In this document: positions 51,878 to 59,368 of the stretch, piece by piece
Numbering within the stretch: the stretch's first letter is position 1
Layout: the number at the start of each line of letters is the position of its first letter
Source of the DNA: Bacillota bacterium
Lineage (GTDB): Bacteria; Bacillota; Clostridia; Christensenellales; Aristaeellaceae
Reading direction: 5' to 3'
Assembly (NCBI GenBank): GCA_023436585.1
Contig: JAEZIN010000029.1
Location: forward strand, 1-64,000
DNA: 64,000 bases
The notes under the pieces: model-generated
The model's input: the letters and a program-made list of their open reading frames with translations, nothing else
What the model was told of the DNA's origin: nothing
Databases searched by the model: none
Program-made: the position numbers and the translations under genes

Positions 51878-51938
51878 TATCTGAACCGGACCCTGCACGA
51901 AGTGATACCGCTAAAACAATCAATGGGAGGCAATAAGT

Positions 51939-52952
51939 ATGAAAAGCAGATGCGCAGCGTTGATACTGATTCTGTGTTTGATCCTGGGGACTGCCGCAAA
52001 CGCACTTGTATCCTCCGGGGACAGTGAGGCTTTTACGGAGCCATTTTTGCAAAGCAACGGCTTTCTGGACAACGGCCTGAATACGCCAAGGGACTATGCA
52101 TTCTTAGACGATACGTTCTATACCTACATGAGCGACAGCCAGGTATATACGTGGGTCCCCGGCGATTTGACGGCATCCCCGCGCTATCCGCTGCCCAAGT
52201 GGCCGCGTTACACGAAGGAGCTGTACAAGGACCTGTCCGGCAGCGTAAAGGCGGAGCTTGACAATGTGGTCTGCAATCTCGTCGTCCATGACGGGAGGCT
52301 GTGGGCGTTCAATGTGTTTTCTGGGAAATTTGGCGAGATTGGGGACGGCGGCATTGCTTGGAATGACGTCAGGCTGGACACGTCTATCCTGCTGGAAAGC
52401 GGAAGCGCGTATCCCAATTCCATCTGGCGCCCTTTCGTGTACGGAGGGAAGCTGTATGGCTACTATGACCTGTCCTGGGAAAAGCCGGGCGATGTCCCCG
52501 CTGAGCCTGTGATCCTGGCATTCGATTTGGCTGCGGGGAGCTGTGATACATTGGAGATACCGGGTACGTTGGATGTTTGCGAATATACGCCCGGTTACGT
52601 CCTTCTGTTGCAGAAGGATGGTGAAAGTTCGCTTGCCATGAGGAAAATGTCTTTGGACACCGGGGAAATAGGCGATATACCGCTCGACATCCCCGTTCAG
52701 TTGGAGAAATCTGATTATACAGATATGTGGACTGCGCATTATGCCGTGGGGGGCCTGGCCTATAACCCCGCAAAGGATCAAATCGCATTTTCCATCAGGG
52801 GACAGGTGTTATTAAGCACCGCAGGCTCACCCATTGCTCCGGCGGCCGATTTGCCGCAGAACATACTGATCCCCAATACCAAAGCATGGTTCCTGTCCGA
52901 CGGAAGATATGCGGTCCAGGGCGGAGGAATCTACGTGCGAAATATGAATTGA
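51939..52952 (+). CDS. Secreted propeller-like protein, short paralog lacking the binding domain
   Basis: A 337-residue exported protein that aligns with the N-terminal half of the preceding gene's product: 'EAFTEPFLQSNGF' matches 'EAFTQDFMQAASI', 'RLWAFNVFSGKFGEIGDGGI' matches 'ALWGFNVFSGKAGQITKEGI', and it ends at '..DGRYAVQGGGIYVRNMN', exactly where the longer protein passes into its solute-binding domain. It is therefore either a truncated duplicate or a deliberate single-domain version. GGGAGG precedes the ATG. It lies 61 bases after the long paralog and 54 before an ECF sigma gene. Confidence 0.8.
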   Translation: MKSRCAALILILCLILGTAANALVSSGDSEAFTEPFLQSNGFLDNGLNTPRDYAFLDDTFYTYMSDSQVYTWVPGDLTASPRYPLPKWPRYTKELYKDLSGSVKAELDNVVCNLVVHDGRLWAFNVFSGKFGEIGDGGIAWNDVRLDTSILLESGSAYPNSIWRPFVYGGKLYGYYDLSWEKPGDVPAEPVILAFDLAAGSCDTLEIPGTLDVCEYTPGYVLLLQKDGESSLAMRKMSLDTGEIGDIPLDIPVQLEKSDYTDMWTAHYAVGGLAYNPAKDQIAFSIRGQVLLSTAGSPIAPAADLPQNILIPNTKAWFLSDGRYAVQGGGIYVRNMN

Positions 52953-53006
52953 TTCGCCTGCTCCTTGTCAATGGTTATGGCTTGATTCTTTTCATGGGGG
53001 ATTCTT

Positions 53007-53483
53007 ATGTACAAAGAGGCGCTGTGCCAGCATCTGCCGGAGTATCAGACTCATTTATACCGCTTGGCCTTCGCGCGTTTGCGTAATCGGACTGATGCGG
53101 AGGATGCCGTACAGGAAGCGCTTGTACGGGCATGGATGTATTGCGAGGACCTGGCAAAGGAGGATGCTTTTGCATCGTGGCTGAAGAGAATACTTTTCAA
53201 TGAATGCAACAATATCCTACGCAAAAAGAAGCGAACCTATGAAATATGTGTTGGGAATGCTCCGTTTCTTGTTTTTTCTGCACTTTGTGAGGAGAAGGTT
53301 GTCTTCAGAATGGATTTTTGCTCTGCCCTGAACGCGCTGGATGACTGTTACCGCATACCCATTCAGATGATCTTTCTCCACGGCTTTACATCCGAGGAAA
53401 CAGCCGCACGGCTTCATATGACGCGCAGCGCTGTCAGCGGTATGGTCCGTCGCGGGAAAGAAAGGCTGCGGGCGGCTGTATAA
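53007..53483 (+). CDS. ECF-type RNA polymerase sigma factor
   Basis: A 158-residue ECF sigma factor. Region 2 is 'HLYRLAFARLRNRTDAEDAV' with 'EDAFASWLKRILFNECNNIL', and region 4 is 'HGFTSEETAARLHMTRSAVS' with 'GMVRRGKERL'. It is unlike the sigma factor at 48803 in length and sequence. No anti-sigma gene is next to it; the two secreted propeller proteins upstream are its only partners in this strand group. GGGGGA stands before the ATG. A terminator follows. Confidence 0.9.
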   Translation: MYKEALCQHLPEYQTHLYRLAFARLRNRTDAEDAVQEALVRAWMYCEDLAKEDAFASWLKRILFNECNNILRKKKRTYEICVGNAPFLVFSALCEEKVVFRMDFCSALNALDDCYRIPIQMIFLHGFTSEETAARLHMTRSAVSGMVRRGKERLRAAV

Positions 53484-53507
53484 CTTCATGGAATTTCAGA
53501 TCATCAC

Positions 53508-53555
53508 GGAACGGCGTATGGGAAGGTTCATCCCGCACGCCGTTTCATTTGTTTT
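53508..53555 (+). terminator. Terminator of the ECF sigma gene
   Basis: GGAACGGCGT (53508-53517) with GGGA pairs to TCCC and ACGCCGTTTC (53531-53546), with small internal mismatches, followed by ATTTGTTTT. Confidence 0.75.
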
Positions 53556-53675
53556 CAACGTTTACTGTACAGCACCGGAACGCCCGTAATTTATAAGTAC
53601 TATGCCCTTCCTTTATTGGCCGGCATCCATCCGGCAAATTTCTGCCGCGCAGGTAAAATGGCATGCAATGAATTG

Positions 53676-53715
53676 ATATATTCCATCTGATATCAGAACA
53701 AAAAATGGAATATAT
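53676..53715. promoter_or_regulatory. Inverted repeat in the AT-rich control region
   Basis: ATATATTCCAT (53676-53686) and ATGGAATATAT (53705-53715) are exact inverse complements with an 18-base spacer that contains the first AGAACAAAAAATG motif. It could be a cruciform-forming or protein-binding site. Confidence 0.45.
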
Positions 53716-53940
53716 ATCGGATGAGCCCAAATAATGCGAAGATTTGCGCAAAATATGGGAAGTTCATTTGTCTGTGTGGCAAACTGGATATTTGGCCCCA
53801 AAAAGGCATCGTACTATTGTGCGTAATGGCATATTGATCCTGCGCAAAAAGTGAATGGATTAGAACAAAAAATGAGAAGGTCGAGGCAGAATTTCGAAAA
53901 GAACATAAAATAAGAAATACAAAGAACAAAAAATGAGTAG
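53695..53940 (+). repeat. Cluster of AGAACAAAAAATG direct repeats
   Basis: Three exact copies of AGAACAAAAAATG start at 53695, 53862 and 53923, each followed by purines; a near copy AGAACATAAAATAAG starts at 53900. Looser relatives (GCGCAAAA with ATGGG or GTGAAT) lie at about 53747 and 53843. All are on the same strand and end 21 bases before the -10 at 53961, suggesting sites for an activator or repressor. Confidence 0.55.
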
Positions 53941-53960
53941 AAATTAGTTCTATAACCCGT

Positions 53961-53966
53961 TATAAT
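53961..53966 (+). promoter_or_regulatory. -10 element of the catabolic operon
   Basis: A consensus TATAAT without a recognisable -35 at 16-18 bases. The missing -35 and the upstream direct repeats fit activator-dependent transcription. Confidence 0.45.
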
Positions 53967-54020
53967 GAAACCATCAAAAGCGCCGAAAAGAATAAACAGG
54001 CGTCTTAAGGAGCGATAAAA

Positions 54021-54737
54021 ATGACATACCAGGAAGAGAACCAAAAGCTTATTGAGGTGTTCAAGCCCTGCCGCGTAACCGACGTCCGCGATGGTATGGA
54101 CTGGATGGGGTACCACCACTACGGCACCGTGGACAAGAGCATCCGCCCCCTGTGGCGCACCCATGTGGTGGGCATCGCCCGCACCGCCCGTTATCTGCCC
54201 TATGAAGGCCCCGCTCCCACCGTCACCGGAGACGATTATACCCAGTGGGCGCATATGTACTACCGTGAAATCTGCACCGATCCGTGGATGAACGACATCG
54301 AGCCCGGCGACTTTGTGGCGCTGGACATCGCCGGCCTGGATGTGGGCCTCCTGGGCTCCAACAACACCCTCACCGCACTTTTGAAGGGCTGCGTTGGCTT
54401 TTTGACCAATGGCGGCGGCATCCGCGATACGGATGAAGTCATTCTGCAGAAGGTGCCCGTATGGTCTAAGCATGTCTCCCAGGGCATGGACCAGGCCCGT
54501 ATCCGCTATCTGGAAAAGGATATCCCGGTTGCCATCGGCGGCGTGGCCGTGTATCCCGGCGACGTGATCATCGCCGACAACGACGGCGTCATCGTCGTGC
54601 CCCGCAAGGCTGCCTGGGACGTTGCCAAGTACGCCTGGCAGGAAATGAACGGCGACAAGGAAGGCCGCCAGAACCTGTACAAGAAGCTCAACTGGGAGCT
54701 GGATGAGACGGTTATACCGGTGGAACCGGTAAAGTAA
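54021..54737 (+). CDS. RraA-family protein (HMG/CHA aldolase-like)
   Basis: A 238-residue RraA-fold protein. The metal/substrate motif 'GGGIRD' (131-136, Arg135 and Asp136) and 'IADNDGVIVVPRKAA' are both present, as in class II pyruvate aldolases and decarboxylases of this fold, such as HMG aldolase. As the first gene of a sugar-acid type operon, an aldolase or decarboxylase role is likelier than the RNase-E-inhibitor role the family is named for. AAGGAG lies upstream. It precedes the sugar binding-protein gene by 21 bases. Confidence 0.87.
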   Translation: MTYQEENQKLIEVFKPCRVTDVRDGMDWMGYHHYGTVDKSIRPLWRTHVVGIARTARYLPYEGPAPTVTGDDYTQWAHMYYREICTDPWMNDIEPGDFVALDIAGLDVGLLGSNNTLTALLKGCVGFLTNGGGIRDTDEVILQKVPVWSKHVSQGMDQARIRYLEKDIPVAIGGVAVYPGDVIIADNDGVIVVPRKAAWDVAKYAWQEMNGDKEGRQNLYKKLNWELDETVIPVEPVK

Positions 54738-54758
54738 TAAAATAGGAGGTATCTATCC

Positions 54759-56036
54759 ATGAAGAAGATGTTGGCCCTGCTCTTAACGCTTGTGCTGCTG
54801 CTGCCGCTATGCGCCAGTGCCCTGGCCGAGGAGGAGATCCGTGCCGCCTGGTGGGGAGACACCAAACGCTTTGAACTGTACAACTCCATTGTGGCCGAAT
54901 TCACCAAAGCCAACCCTGATATCAAGGTTGTCTCAGAGCCCGTAAGCTGGACTGACTACTGGGATAAGCTCTCTGTCCAGGTAGCCGGCGGCAACGCTCC
55001 TGACTTCATGGGCATGCACCCCCAGTACGCCTCCGACTATATCAGCCGTGGCATGGTGGAGCCCCTTGATCAGTACATCAAAGATGGCATCATCTCCACC
55101 GATGGCTGGGCGCAAGGCACCCTTAACACCGGCGTTGTGAACGGCGTGACCTACATGATGCCCATGGGCGTCACCTTCACCAGCGTGTTCGTCAATGACG
55201 GCCTTTTCAAGGAACTGGGCATCGATGCCCCCGCCTTCGACTGGACGTATGACGACATGAAGGAAGTGGGCACACAGGTCCGCGCGGCCCTGGATGCTGC
55301 CGGCAAGGCCGATGTGTGGCTCATGAACGACATGTCCACCAACATCAACTCCTTCCGTTACTTTGTCCGCCAGAACGGCCGCGAGCTGTATGACGTAAAC
55401 GGCGCCATCAACTTCACCGCCGAAGACGTGGAAAAATGGTTCACCATGTGGAAAGAATTCCGCGATGCCGGCATCATCCCCGATGCGGCGACCGCCACCG
55501 AATATGCCACCGCCACCCTGGAAGACAGCACCTTCTCCCGCGATATGGTGCTCTTGACCCAGGTGCCCATCAACCAGCTGAAGCTCTACCGCACCACCTT
55601 CCCCAACAAGACCGTCAGCGCCATCCGCATTCCCTCCCTTAATGGCGGCAAAGTCGGCGAATTCCCCGAAGGCGCGCACTTTGCCATCTATGCCAAGTCC
55701 AGCCCCGAAAAGAAGCTGGCCGCTGCCAAGCTGATCAACTTCTGGCTGAATACCGAAGCGGCTCTGGGCATCTTTGGGCTGGACCAGGGCGTGCCCGGCA
55801 ACCTGAACCTGAAGGATGCCTACATGGCCAAGCTGGACGCGAACCAGTTGGATATCCTGGACTTCGTGAACAAGCTGTCCGAGATCGCCACGCCTACCAT
55901 CTATCCGCCCACCGGCGCTTCCGAGATCGACGCGCTCTTCAAGAGCATCGGCGAAGCCGTGCAGTTTGACGCCAAGACTCCCGCTGACGCCGCCAAGGAA
56001 CTCTACGACCAGGCTGTCGCGATCCGCTCGAAGTAA
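54759..56036 (+). CDS. Sugar ABC transporter substrate-binding protein (family 1)
   Basis: A 425-residue exported binding protein of the MalE/UgpB cluster ('EIRAAWWGDTKRFELYNSIV', 'FTKANPDIKVVSEPVSWTDY', 'NAPDFMGMHPQYASDYISRG'). The signal peptide ends 'LPLCASALAEEE'; the only cysteine is not in a lipobox, so an AxA-type cleavage is expected. AGGAGG precedes the ATG. Codon use is highly biased, suggesting strong expression. A hairpin follows the stop codon before the permease genes. Confidence 0.92.
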   Translation: MKKMLALLLTLVLLLPLCASALAEEEIRAAWWGDTKRFELYNSIVAEFTKANPDIKVVSEPVSWTDYWDKLSVQVAGGNAPDFMGMHPQYASDYISRGMVEPLDQYIKDGIISTDGWAQGTLNTGVVNGVTYMMPMGVTFTSVFVNDGLFKELGIDAPAFDWTYDDMKEVGTQVRAALDAAGKADVWLMNDMSTNINSFRYFVRQNGRELYDVNGAINFTAEDVEKWFTMWKEFRDAGIIPDAATATEYATATLEDSTFSRDMVLLTQVPINQLKLYRTTFPNKTVSAIRIPSLNGGKVGEFPEGAHFAIYAKSSPEKKLAAAKLINFWLNTEAALGIFGLDQGVPGNLNLKDAYMAKLDANQLDILDFVNKLSEIATPTIYPPTGASEIDALFKSIGEAVQFDAKTPADAAKELYDQAVAIRSK

Positions 56037-56073
56037 TTTCGCGAGGGTTGTTCAGCAAGATTCCCATTAATGC

Positions 56074-56118
56074 GGGGAAAGCCGTACAGCGCTGCATGTA
56101 GTCCGTCCGGCTTTCCCC
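56074..56118 (+). terminator. Hairpin after the sugar binding-protein gene (partial terminator)
   Basis: GGGGAAAGCCG (56074-56084) and CGGCTTTCCCC (56108-56118) pair perfectly, then TCTTTCC. The stem sequence nearly repeats that at 11197-11227 after the BMP binding-protein gene. Confidence 0.6.
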
Positions 56119-56185
56119 TCTTTCCAGGTTCAAGCTTGTAACGTCCTGCGGTTTCCTTGCATTTTCCAAAAAGGAGGCTGATGCC

Positions 56186-57091
56186 TTGAAAAAGTCCCAC
56201 ACAAACAGGCCGTGGGAGGCATATGTTTTCCTTGGCCCATGGCTCATCGGCCTGCTATGCTTCACCGTCATCCCAATGTTCATGTCGCTGTATTTTTCCC
56301 TCACCCAGTATGACATGGCTACCGCGCCCAAATTTATCGGCCTTGCCAATTACCTGGACATGGCCCGTGATCAGCGGCTTATAAAGAGCCTGCAGGTCAC
56401 CTTCACCTATGTGGGATGCAGCATCCCCCTGCAGCTCTCCTTCGCGCTGCTGCTGGCGACGGTGCTCAAGAAAAACAGGCGCGGCGTGCGCTTGTACAGG
56501 GCGATCTTTTACCTTCCGTCCCTTTTTGGCGGCAGCGTGGCAGTGGCCCTGCTGTGGCGCCAGATATTCAACAAGACAGGCGTCATCAACCGCCTGCTGG
56601 ACCTGTTCGGCATCGTGGGCAAGAACTGGATCGCCACCCCATCCACCGTGCTTTCCACGCTGGTGGCCCTGGCCGTCTGGCAGTTTGGGTCATCCATGGT
56701 GGTGTTCCTGGGCGGGTTAAAGCAGATTCCCGTCGACTATTACGAGGCGGCCGAGATTGACGGAGCCAACAAGGTGCAAATATTCTTCAAGATCACGCTG
56801 CCCTTATTGACGCCCATGGTGTTTTTCAACCTGGTGATGACCATTATCAACGCATTCCAGGCGTTTACGCCCTCGTACATCATCAGCCAGGGCACCGGCG
56901 GCCCCATGGATTCCACCATGTTCTACACGCTGTATCTGTATTTGAAGGGATTCCGGCAGTTCGCCATGGGTTATGCCTCCGCCATGGCCTGGGTGCTGCT
57001 TGTGATTATTGCCATTGTGACCGCGCTGATGTTTGCCGCCGCCAACAAGTGGGTCTACTATGATGACGTGGAAAAGGGGGGAGCACGTTGA
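56186..57091 (+). CDS. Sugar ABC transporter permease 1 (MalF/UgpA type)
   Basis: A 301-residue membrane protein with six spans. 'AYVFLGPWLIGLLCFTVIPM' is the typical N-terminus and 'YYEAAEIDGANKVQIFFKIT' the EAA coupling loop. The start is a TTG at 56186, supported by AAGGAGG 9 bases upstream. Its TGA overlaps the TTG of the second permease gene. Confidence 0.92.
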   Translation: MKKSHTNRPWEAYVFLGPWLIGLLCFTVIPMFMSLYFSLTQYDMATAPKFIGLANYLDMARDQRLIKSLQVTFTYVGCSIPLQLSFALLLATVLKKNRRGVRLYRAIFYLPSLFGGSVAVALLWRQIFNKTGVINRLLDLFGIVGKNWIATPSTVLSTLVALAVWQFGSSMVVFLGGLKQIPVDYYEAAEIDGANKVQIFFKITLPLLTPMVFFNLVMTIINAFQAFTPSYIISQGTGGPMDSTMFYTLYLYLKGFRQFAMGYASAMAWVLLVIIAIVTALMFAAANKWVYYDDVEKGGAR

Positions 57092-57927
57092 AACACAGGT
57101 ACGCACGCAATGCTGCGTATCACATCCTGATCCTCCTGTTCGGCTTTTCGATGCTGTATCCCCTTTTATGGATGCTCAGCGCGTCGTTCAAGACAAACGG
57201 GGAGATCTTTTCGGGAACGAATTTCTTTCCGCTGGCGCCTACCCTCAGCAATTACCAAAGCGGCCTGAAGGGTGTGTCGGGATACGGCTTCCTGCACTTT
57301 TTCGGAAACTCGTTCCTCGTCGCGGGTTTGTGCATGATCGGCAACATACTGTCCTGCTCCATGGCGGCATACGCCTTCTCCAAGCTGAATTTCAGGCTGA
57401 GGGGTTTTCTGTTCACCATCATGCTGGGCACGCTGATGCTGCCCTTCCATGTGCGCCTGATCCCGCAGTACATTGTTTTCAACAAGATCGGCTGGGTGGA
57501 TACATTCCTGCCGCTGGTTATACCCAAGTTCTTTGCCACGGAAGGGTTCTTCGTATTCCTGCTGACCCAGTTCATGCGCACCATCAGTAATGAGCTTTTG
57601 GAAGCGCCGCGGATCGACGGCTGCAACACCTTTCACATTTTCGGCTACTTTATTTTCCCGCTGTCCGTGCCCGCGCTGGTGACGGTGGCCATCTTCACCT
57701 TTATCTGGACATGGAACGACTTTTTCTCGCAGATGATCTACCTGTCCGACCCCGGCAAGTTTACCGTATCCCTGGCGCTGCGCATGTTCGTGGATGCCAC
57801 GGGGCAGAGCTCCTGGGGCGCACTGTTTGCCATGTCCTGCCTGTCTTTGCTGCCGCTTTTCACGCTGTTCATTGTGTTCCAGCGGTATCTTGTGGAGGGG
57901 ATCACTGCGGGCTCGCTCAAAGGTTAA
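57088..57927 (+). CDS. Sugar ABC transporter permease 2 (MalG/UgpE type)
   Basis: A 279-residue membrane protein with six spans; the EAA loop is 'LLEAPRIDGCNTFHIFGYFI' and 'FTFIWTWNDFFSQMIYLSDP' is the family's C-terminal pattern. It starts with a TTG that overlaps the previous stop (TTGA) and has GGGGGGAG upstream. No ATPase gene is in this operon within the window; a shared MsmK/MalK-type ATPase elsewhere would be needed. Confidence 0.92.
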   Translation: MKHRYARNAAYHILILLFGFSMLYPLLWMLSASFKTNGEIFSGTNFFPLAPTLSNYQSGLKGVSGYGFLHFFGNSFLVAGLCMIGNILSCSMAAYAFSKLNFRLRGFLFTIMLGTLMLPFHVRLIPQYIVFNKIGWVDTFLPLVIPKFFATEGFFVFLLTQFMRTISNELLEAPRIDGCNTFHIFGYFIFPLSVPALVTVAIFTFIWTWNDFFSQMIYLSDPGKFTVSLALRMFVDATGQSSWGALFAMSCLSLLPLFTLFIVFQRYLVEGITAGSLKG

Positions 57928-57958
57928 TCGCACTATCGCTGAAAGGAAGTCCTTTCCC

Positions 57959-58387
57959 ATGAAAACGCATGTTGGAGACAAGTATGGCCGCCACGTGGTT
58001 ATGCACCTTGGCAAGGGCGAACTGGTCCTGGAATCCATCCAAAGTGAAATAAAGCGCTTGAACATACGCGCCGGCATCGTGACCTCCGGCATTGGCTCCG
58101 CCCGAAAAATCGTGTTCCACCGTATCGGCAGCCTTGAGAATGATCCTCTGAATATATTTATCACCAAGGAAGAGCCGACAGAAATCGGCGCCATCCAGGG
58201 CTTGATCATCGATGGGGAGCCGCACCTGCATATCGTCTGCTACGGGGAAAATGGCAGCTACGCCGGCCACCTGGAGCCCGGCTGTGAGGTGCAGTACCTG
58301 GCGGAGATCAGCATCATCGAGCTAATGGATGCCGACCTTGTCCGCAGGCTGGATGAATTCGGCATCTCCTACATCGACAAGCGCTGA
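57959..58387 (+). CDS. PPC/DUF296-domain protein
   Basis: A 142-residue protein consisting of one PPC (DUF296) domain, with 'LESIQSEIKRLNIRAGIVTS', 'GEPHLHIVCYGENGSYAGHL' and 'CEVQYLAEISIIEL'. Single-domain bacterial members form trimers with a putative metal site built from the His residues; their function is unknown, although they are often found in sugar or metabolite operons. The ATG at 57959 has GGAAG upstream. It lies 31 bases after the permease gene. Confidence 0.85.
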   Translation: MKTHVGDKYGRHVVMHLGKGELVLESIQSEIKRLNIRAGIVTSGIGSARKIVFHRIGSLENDPLNIFITKEEPTEIGAIQGLIIDGEPHLHIVCYGENGSYAGHLEPGCEVQYLAEISIIELMDADLVRRLDEFGISYIDKR

Positions 58388-58393
58388 CGGTTA

Positions 58394-59175
58394 TGAAATG
58401 CGGCTGTGTCGCCACCCCTGCGGATTACCCCTTGTTGGTTCAGGCCGGATTTGATTACGTTGAGCTTTCCGGGCGCAATGTCTGTGCCATGGATCTGGCG
58501 GCATTTTCCGACCTTCGGCGCATGATACAGGCGGAGGGCTTGCCCTGCCTGGGTTTTAACGCCTACTGCCCGCCGGAGGTAAGGATTGCCGGGCCGGGCT
58601 TTTCTGCCCCGGCCGCCCGGGAATACGCGCTGCGCATCATGGATCGGGCAGCGGCGCTGAATGTCCAGGTGGTGGGGATCGGTTCGCCCATGTCCCGCGG
58701 CCTTCCGGAGGGGTTTGACCGTCACCTGGCCATGCGCCAGGCGGAAGAATTCTTCGCCGTCACGGCGGAGGTCTTTGCCGAACAGAACATTTACGTCTGT
58801 GTGGAAGCGCTGGGGCCTTGCTATTGCAACTTCATCAACAGCATATATGAAGCCCAAAGCATCGTACACGCGGTGAATATGGAAAATGTCAAAGTCGTCC
58901 TGGACTTTTATAACATGGAGCACAGCGGGGAAGCGGATATCCCGCTTTCTCCATTTATCGGCGACATTGTGCATGCCCATATCTCCGATGACGCGGGCAG
59001 CCCGAAAATGCGCTGGTTCCTGAAACCTGAAAAGCGGGAGCTGCATACCGCGCGCATAAGAAGACTGTACGGCGTGGGCTATCAAGGCGCGGTGACGCTG
59101 GAGATTGATCTTGCCGCTGACTTGTGCGAAGCAAGGCAATCCCTTCGCATGTTGAAGGATGTTGCCCATATATGA
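58394..59175 (+). CDS. Sugar-phosphate isomerase/epimerase-like TIM barrel
   Basis: A 260-residue AP-endonuclease-2/xylose-isomerase-like TIM barrel. The four metal ligands are placed as expected: Glu in 'YVCVEALGP', Asp in 'VKVVLDFYNM', His in 'DIVHAHISDD' and Glu in 'GAVTLEIDLA'. It probably epimerises or isomerises the sugar or sugar acid taken up by the transporter. It starts 6 bases after the PPC gene; the ribosome site is weak, so translational coupling is likely. Confidence 0.88.
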
Positions 59176-59234
59176 TGGCAAACGAAACTATATGCATCTT
59201 TGGATACGGGCTTTACCATCCTCACAAGAAAAGT

Positions 59235-59319
59235 GTAGGGCGGGGGCTTGCTCCCGCCGCACGTATCATACAGAAACAGGATATGATCTGCATACGGCGG
59301 GAGCAAGCCCCCGCCCTAC
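59235..59319. repeat. 85-bp element with 25-bp perfect terminal inverted repeats
   Basis: The arms 59235-59259 and 59295-59319 are exact inverse complements over 25 bases (starting GTAGGGCGGGGGC) around a 35-base centre that holds a weaker inner stem (ATCATA/TATGAT). It has the shape of a MITE or a large REP. It interrupts the catabolic operon and would fold into a strong RNA hairpin; no T-run follows. Confidence 0.85.
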
Positions 59320-59368
59320 GCTATGCTCATGGTGTATGAACTTACCCGACCATAAGGAGGAATGAATC

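Larger units (their letters stand above)
53484..54020. other. Long AT-rich intergenic region upstream of the catabolic operon
   Basis: This 537-base region is much richer in A and T than its surroundings. It holds the terminator of the sigma gene, an 11-bp inverted repeat, several copies of an AGAACAAAAAATG-like motif and the operon's TATAAT. No ORF there has a ribosome site or a recognisable product. It looks like a dedicated control region. Confidence 0.65.

Noticed and set aside
54021..54737. Calling the RraA-like protein a regulator of RNase E or a menaquinone methyltransferase
   Set aside because: The GGxxRD metal motif and the sugar-operon context fit aldolase/decarboxylase members. 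The methyltransferase name for this family is a historical misannotation.
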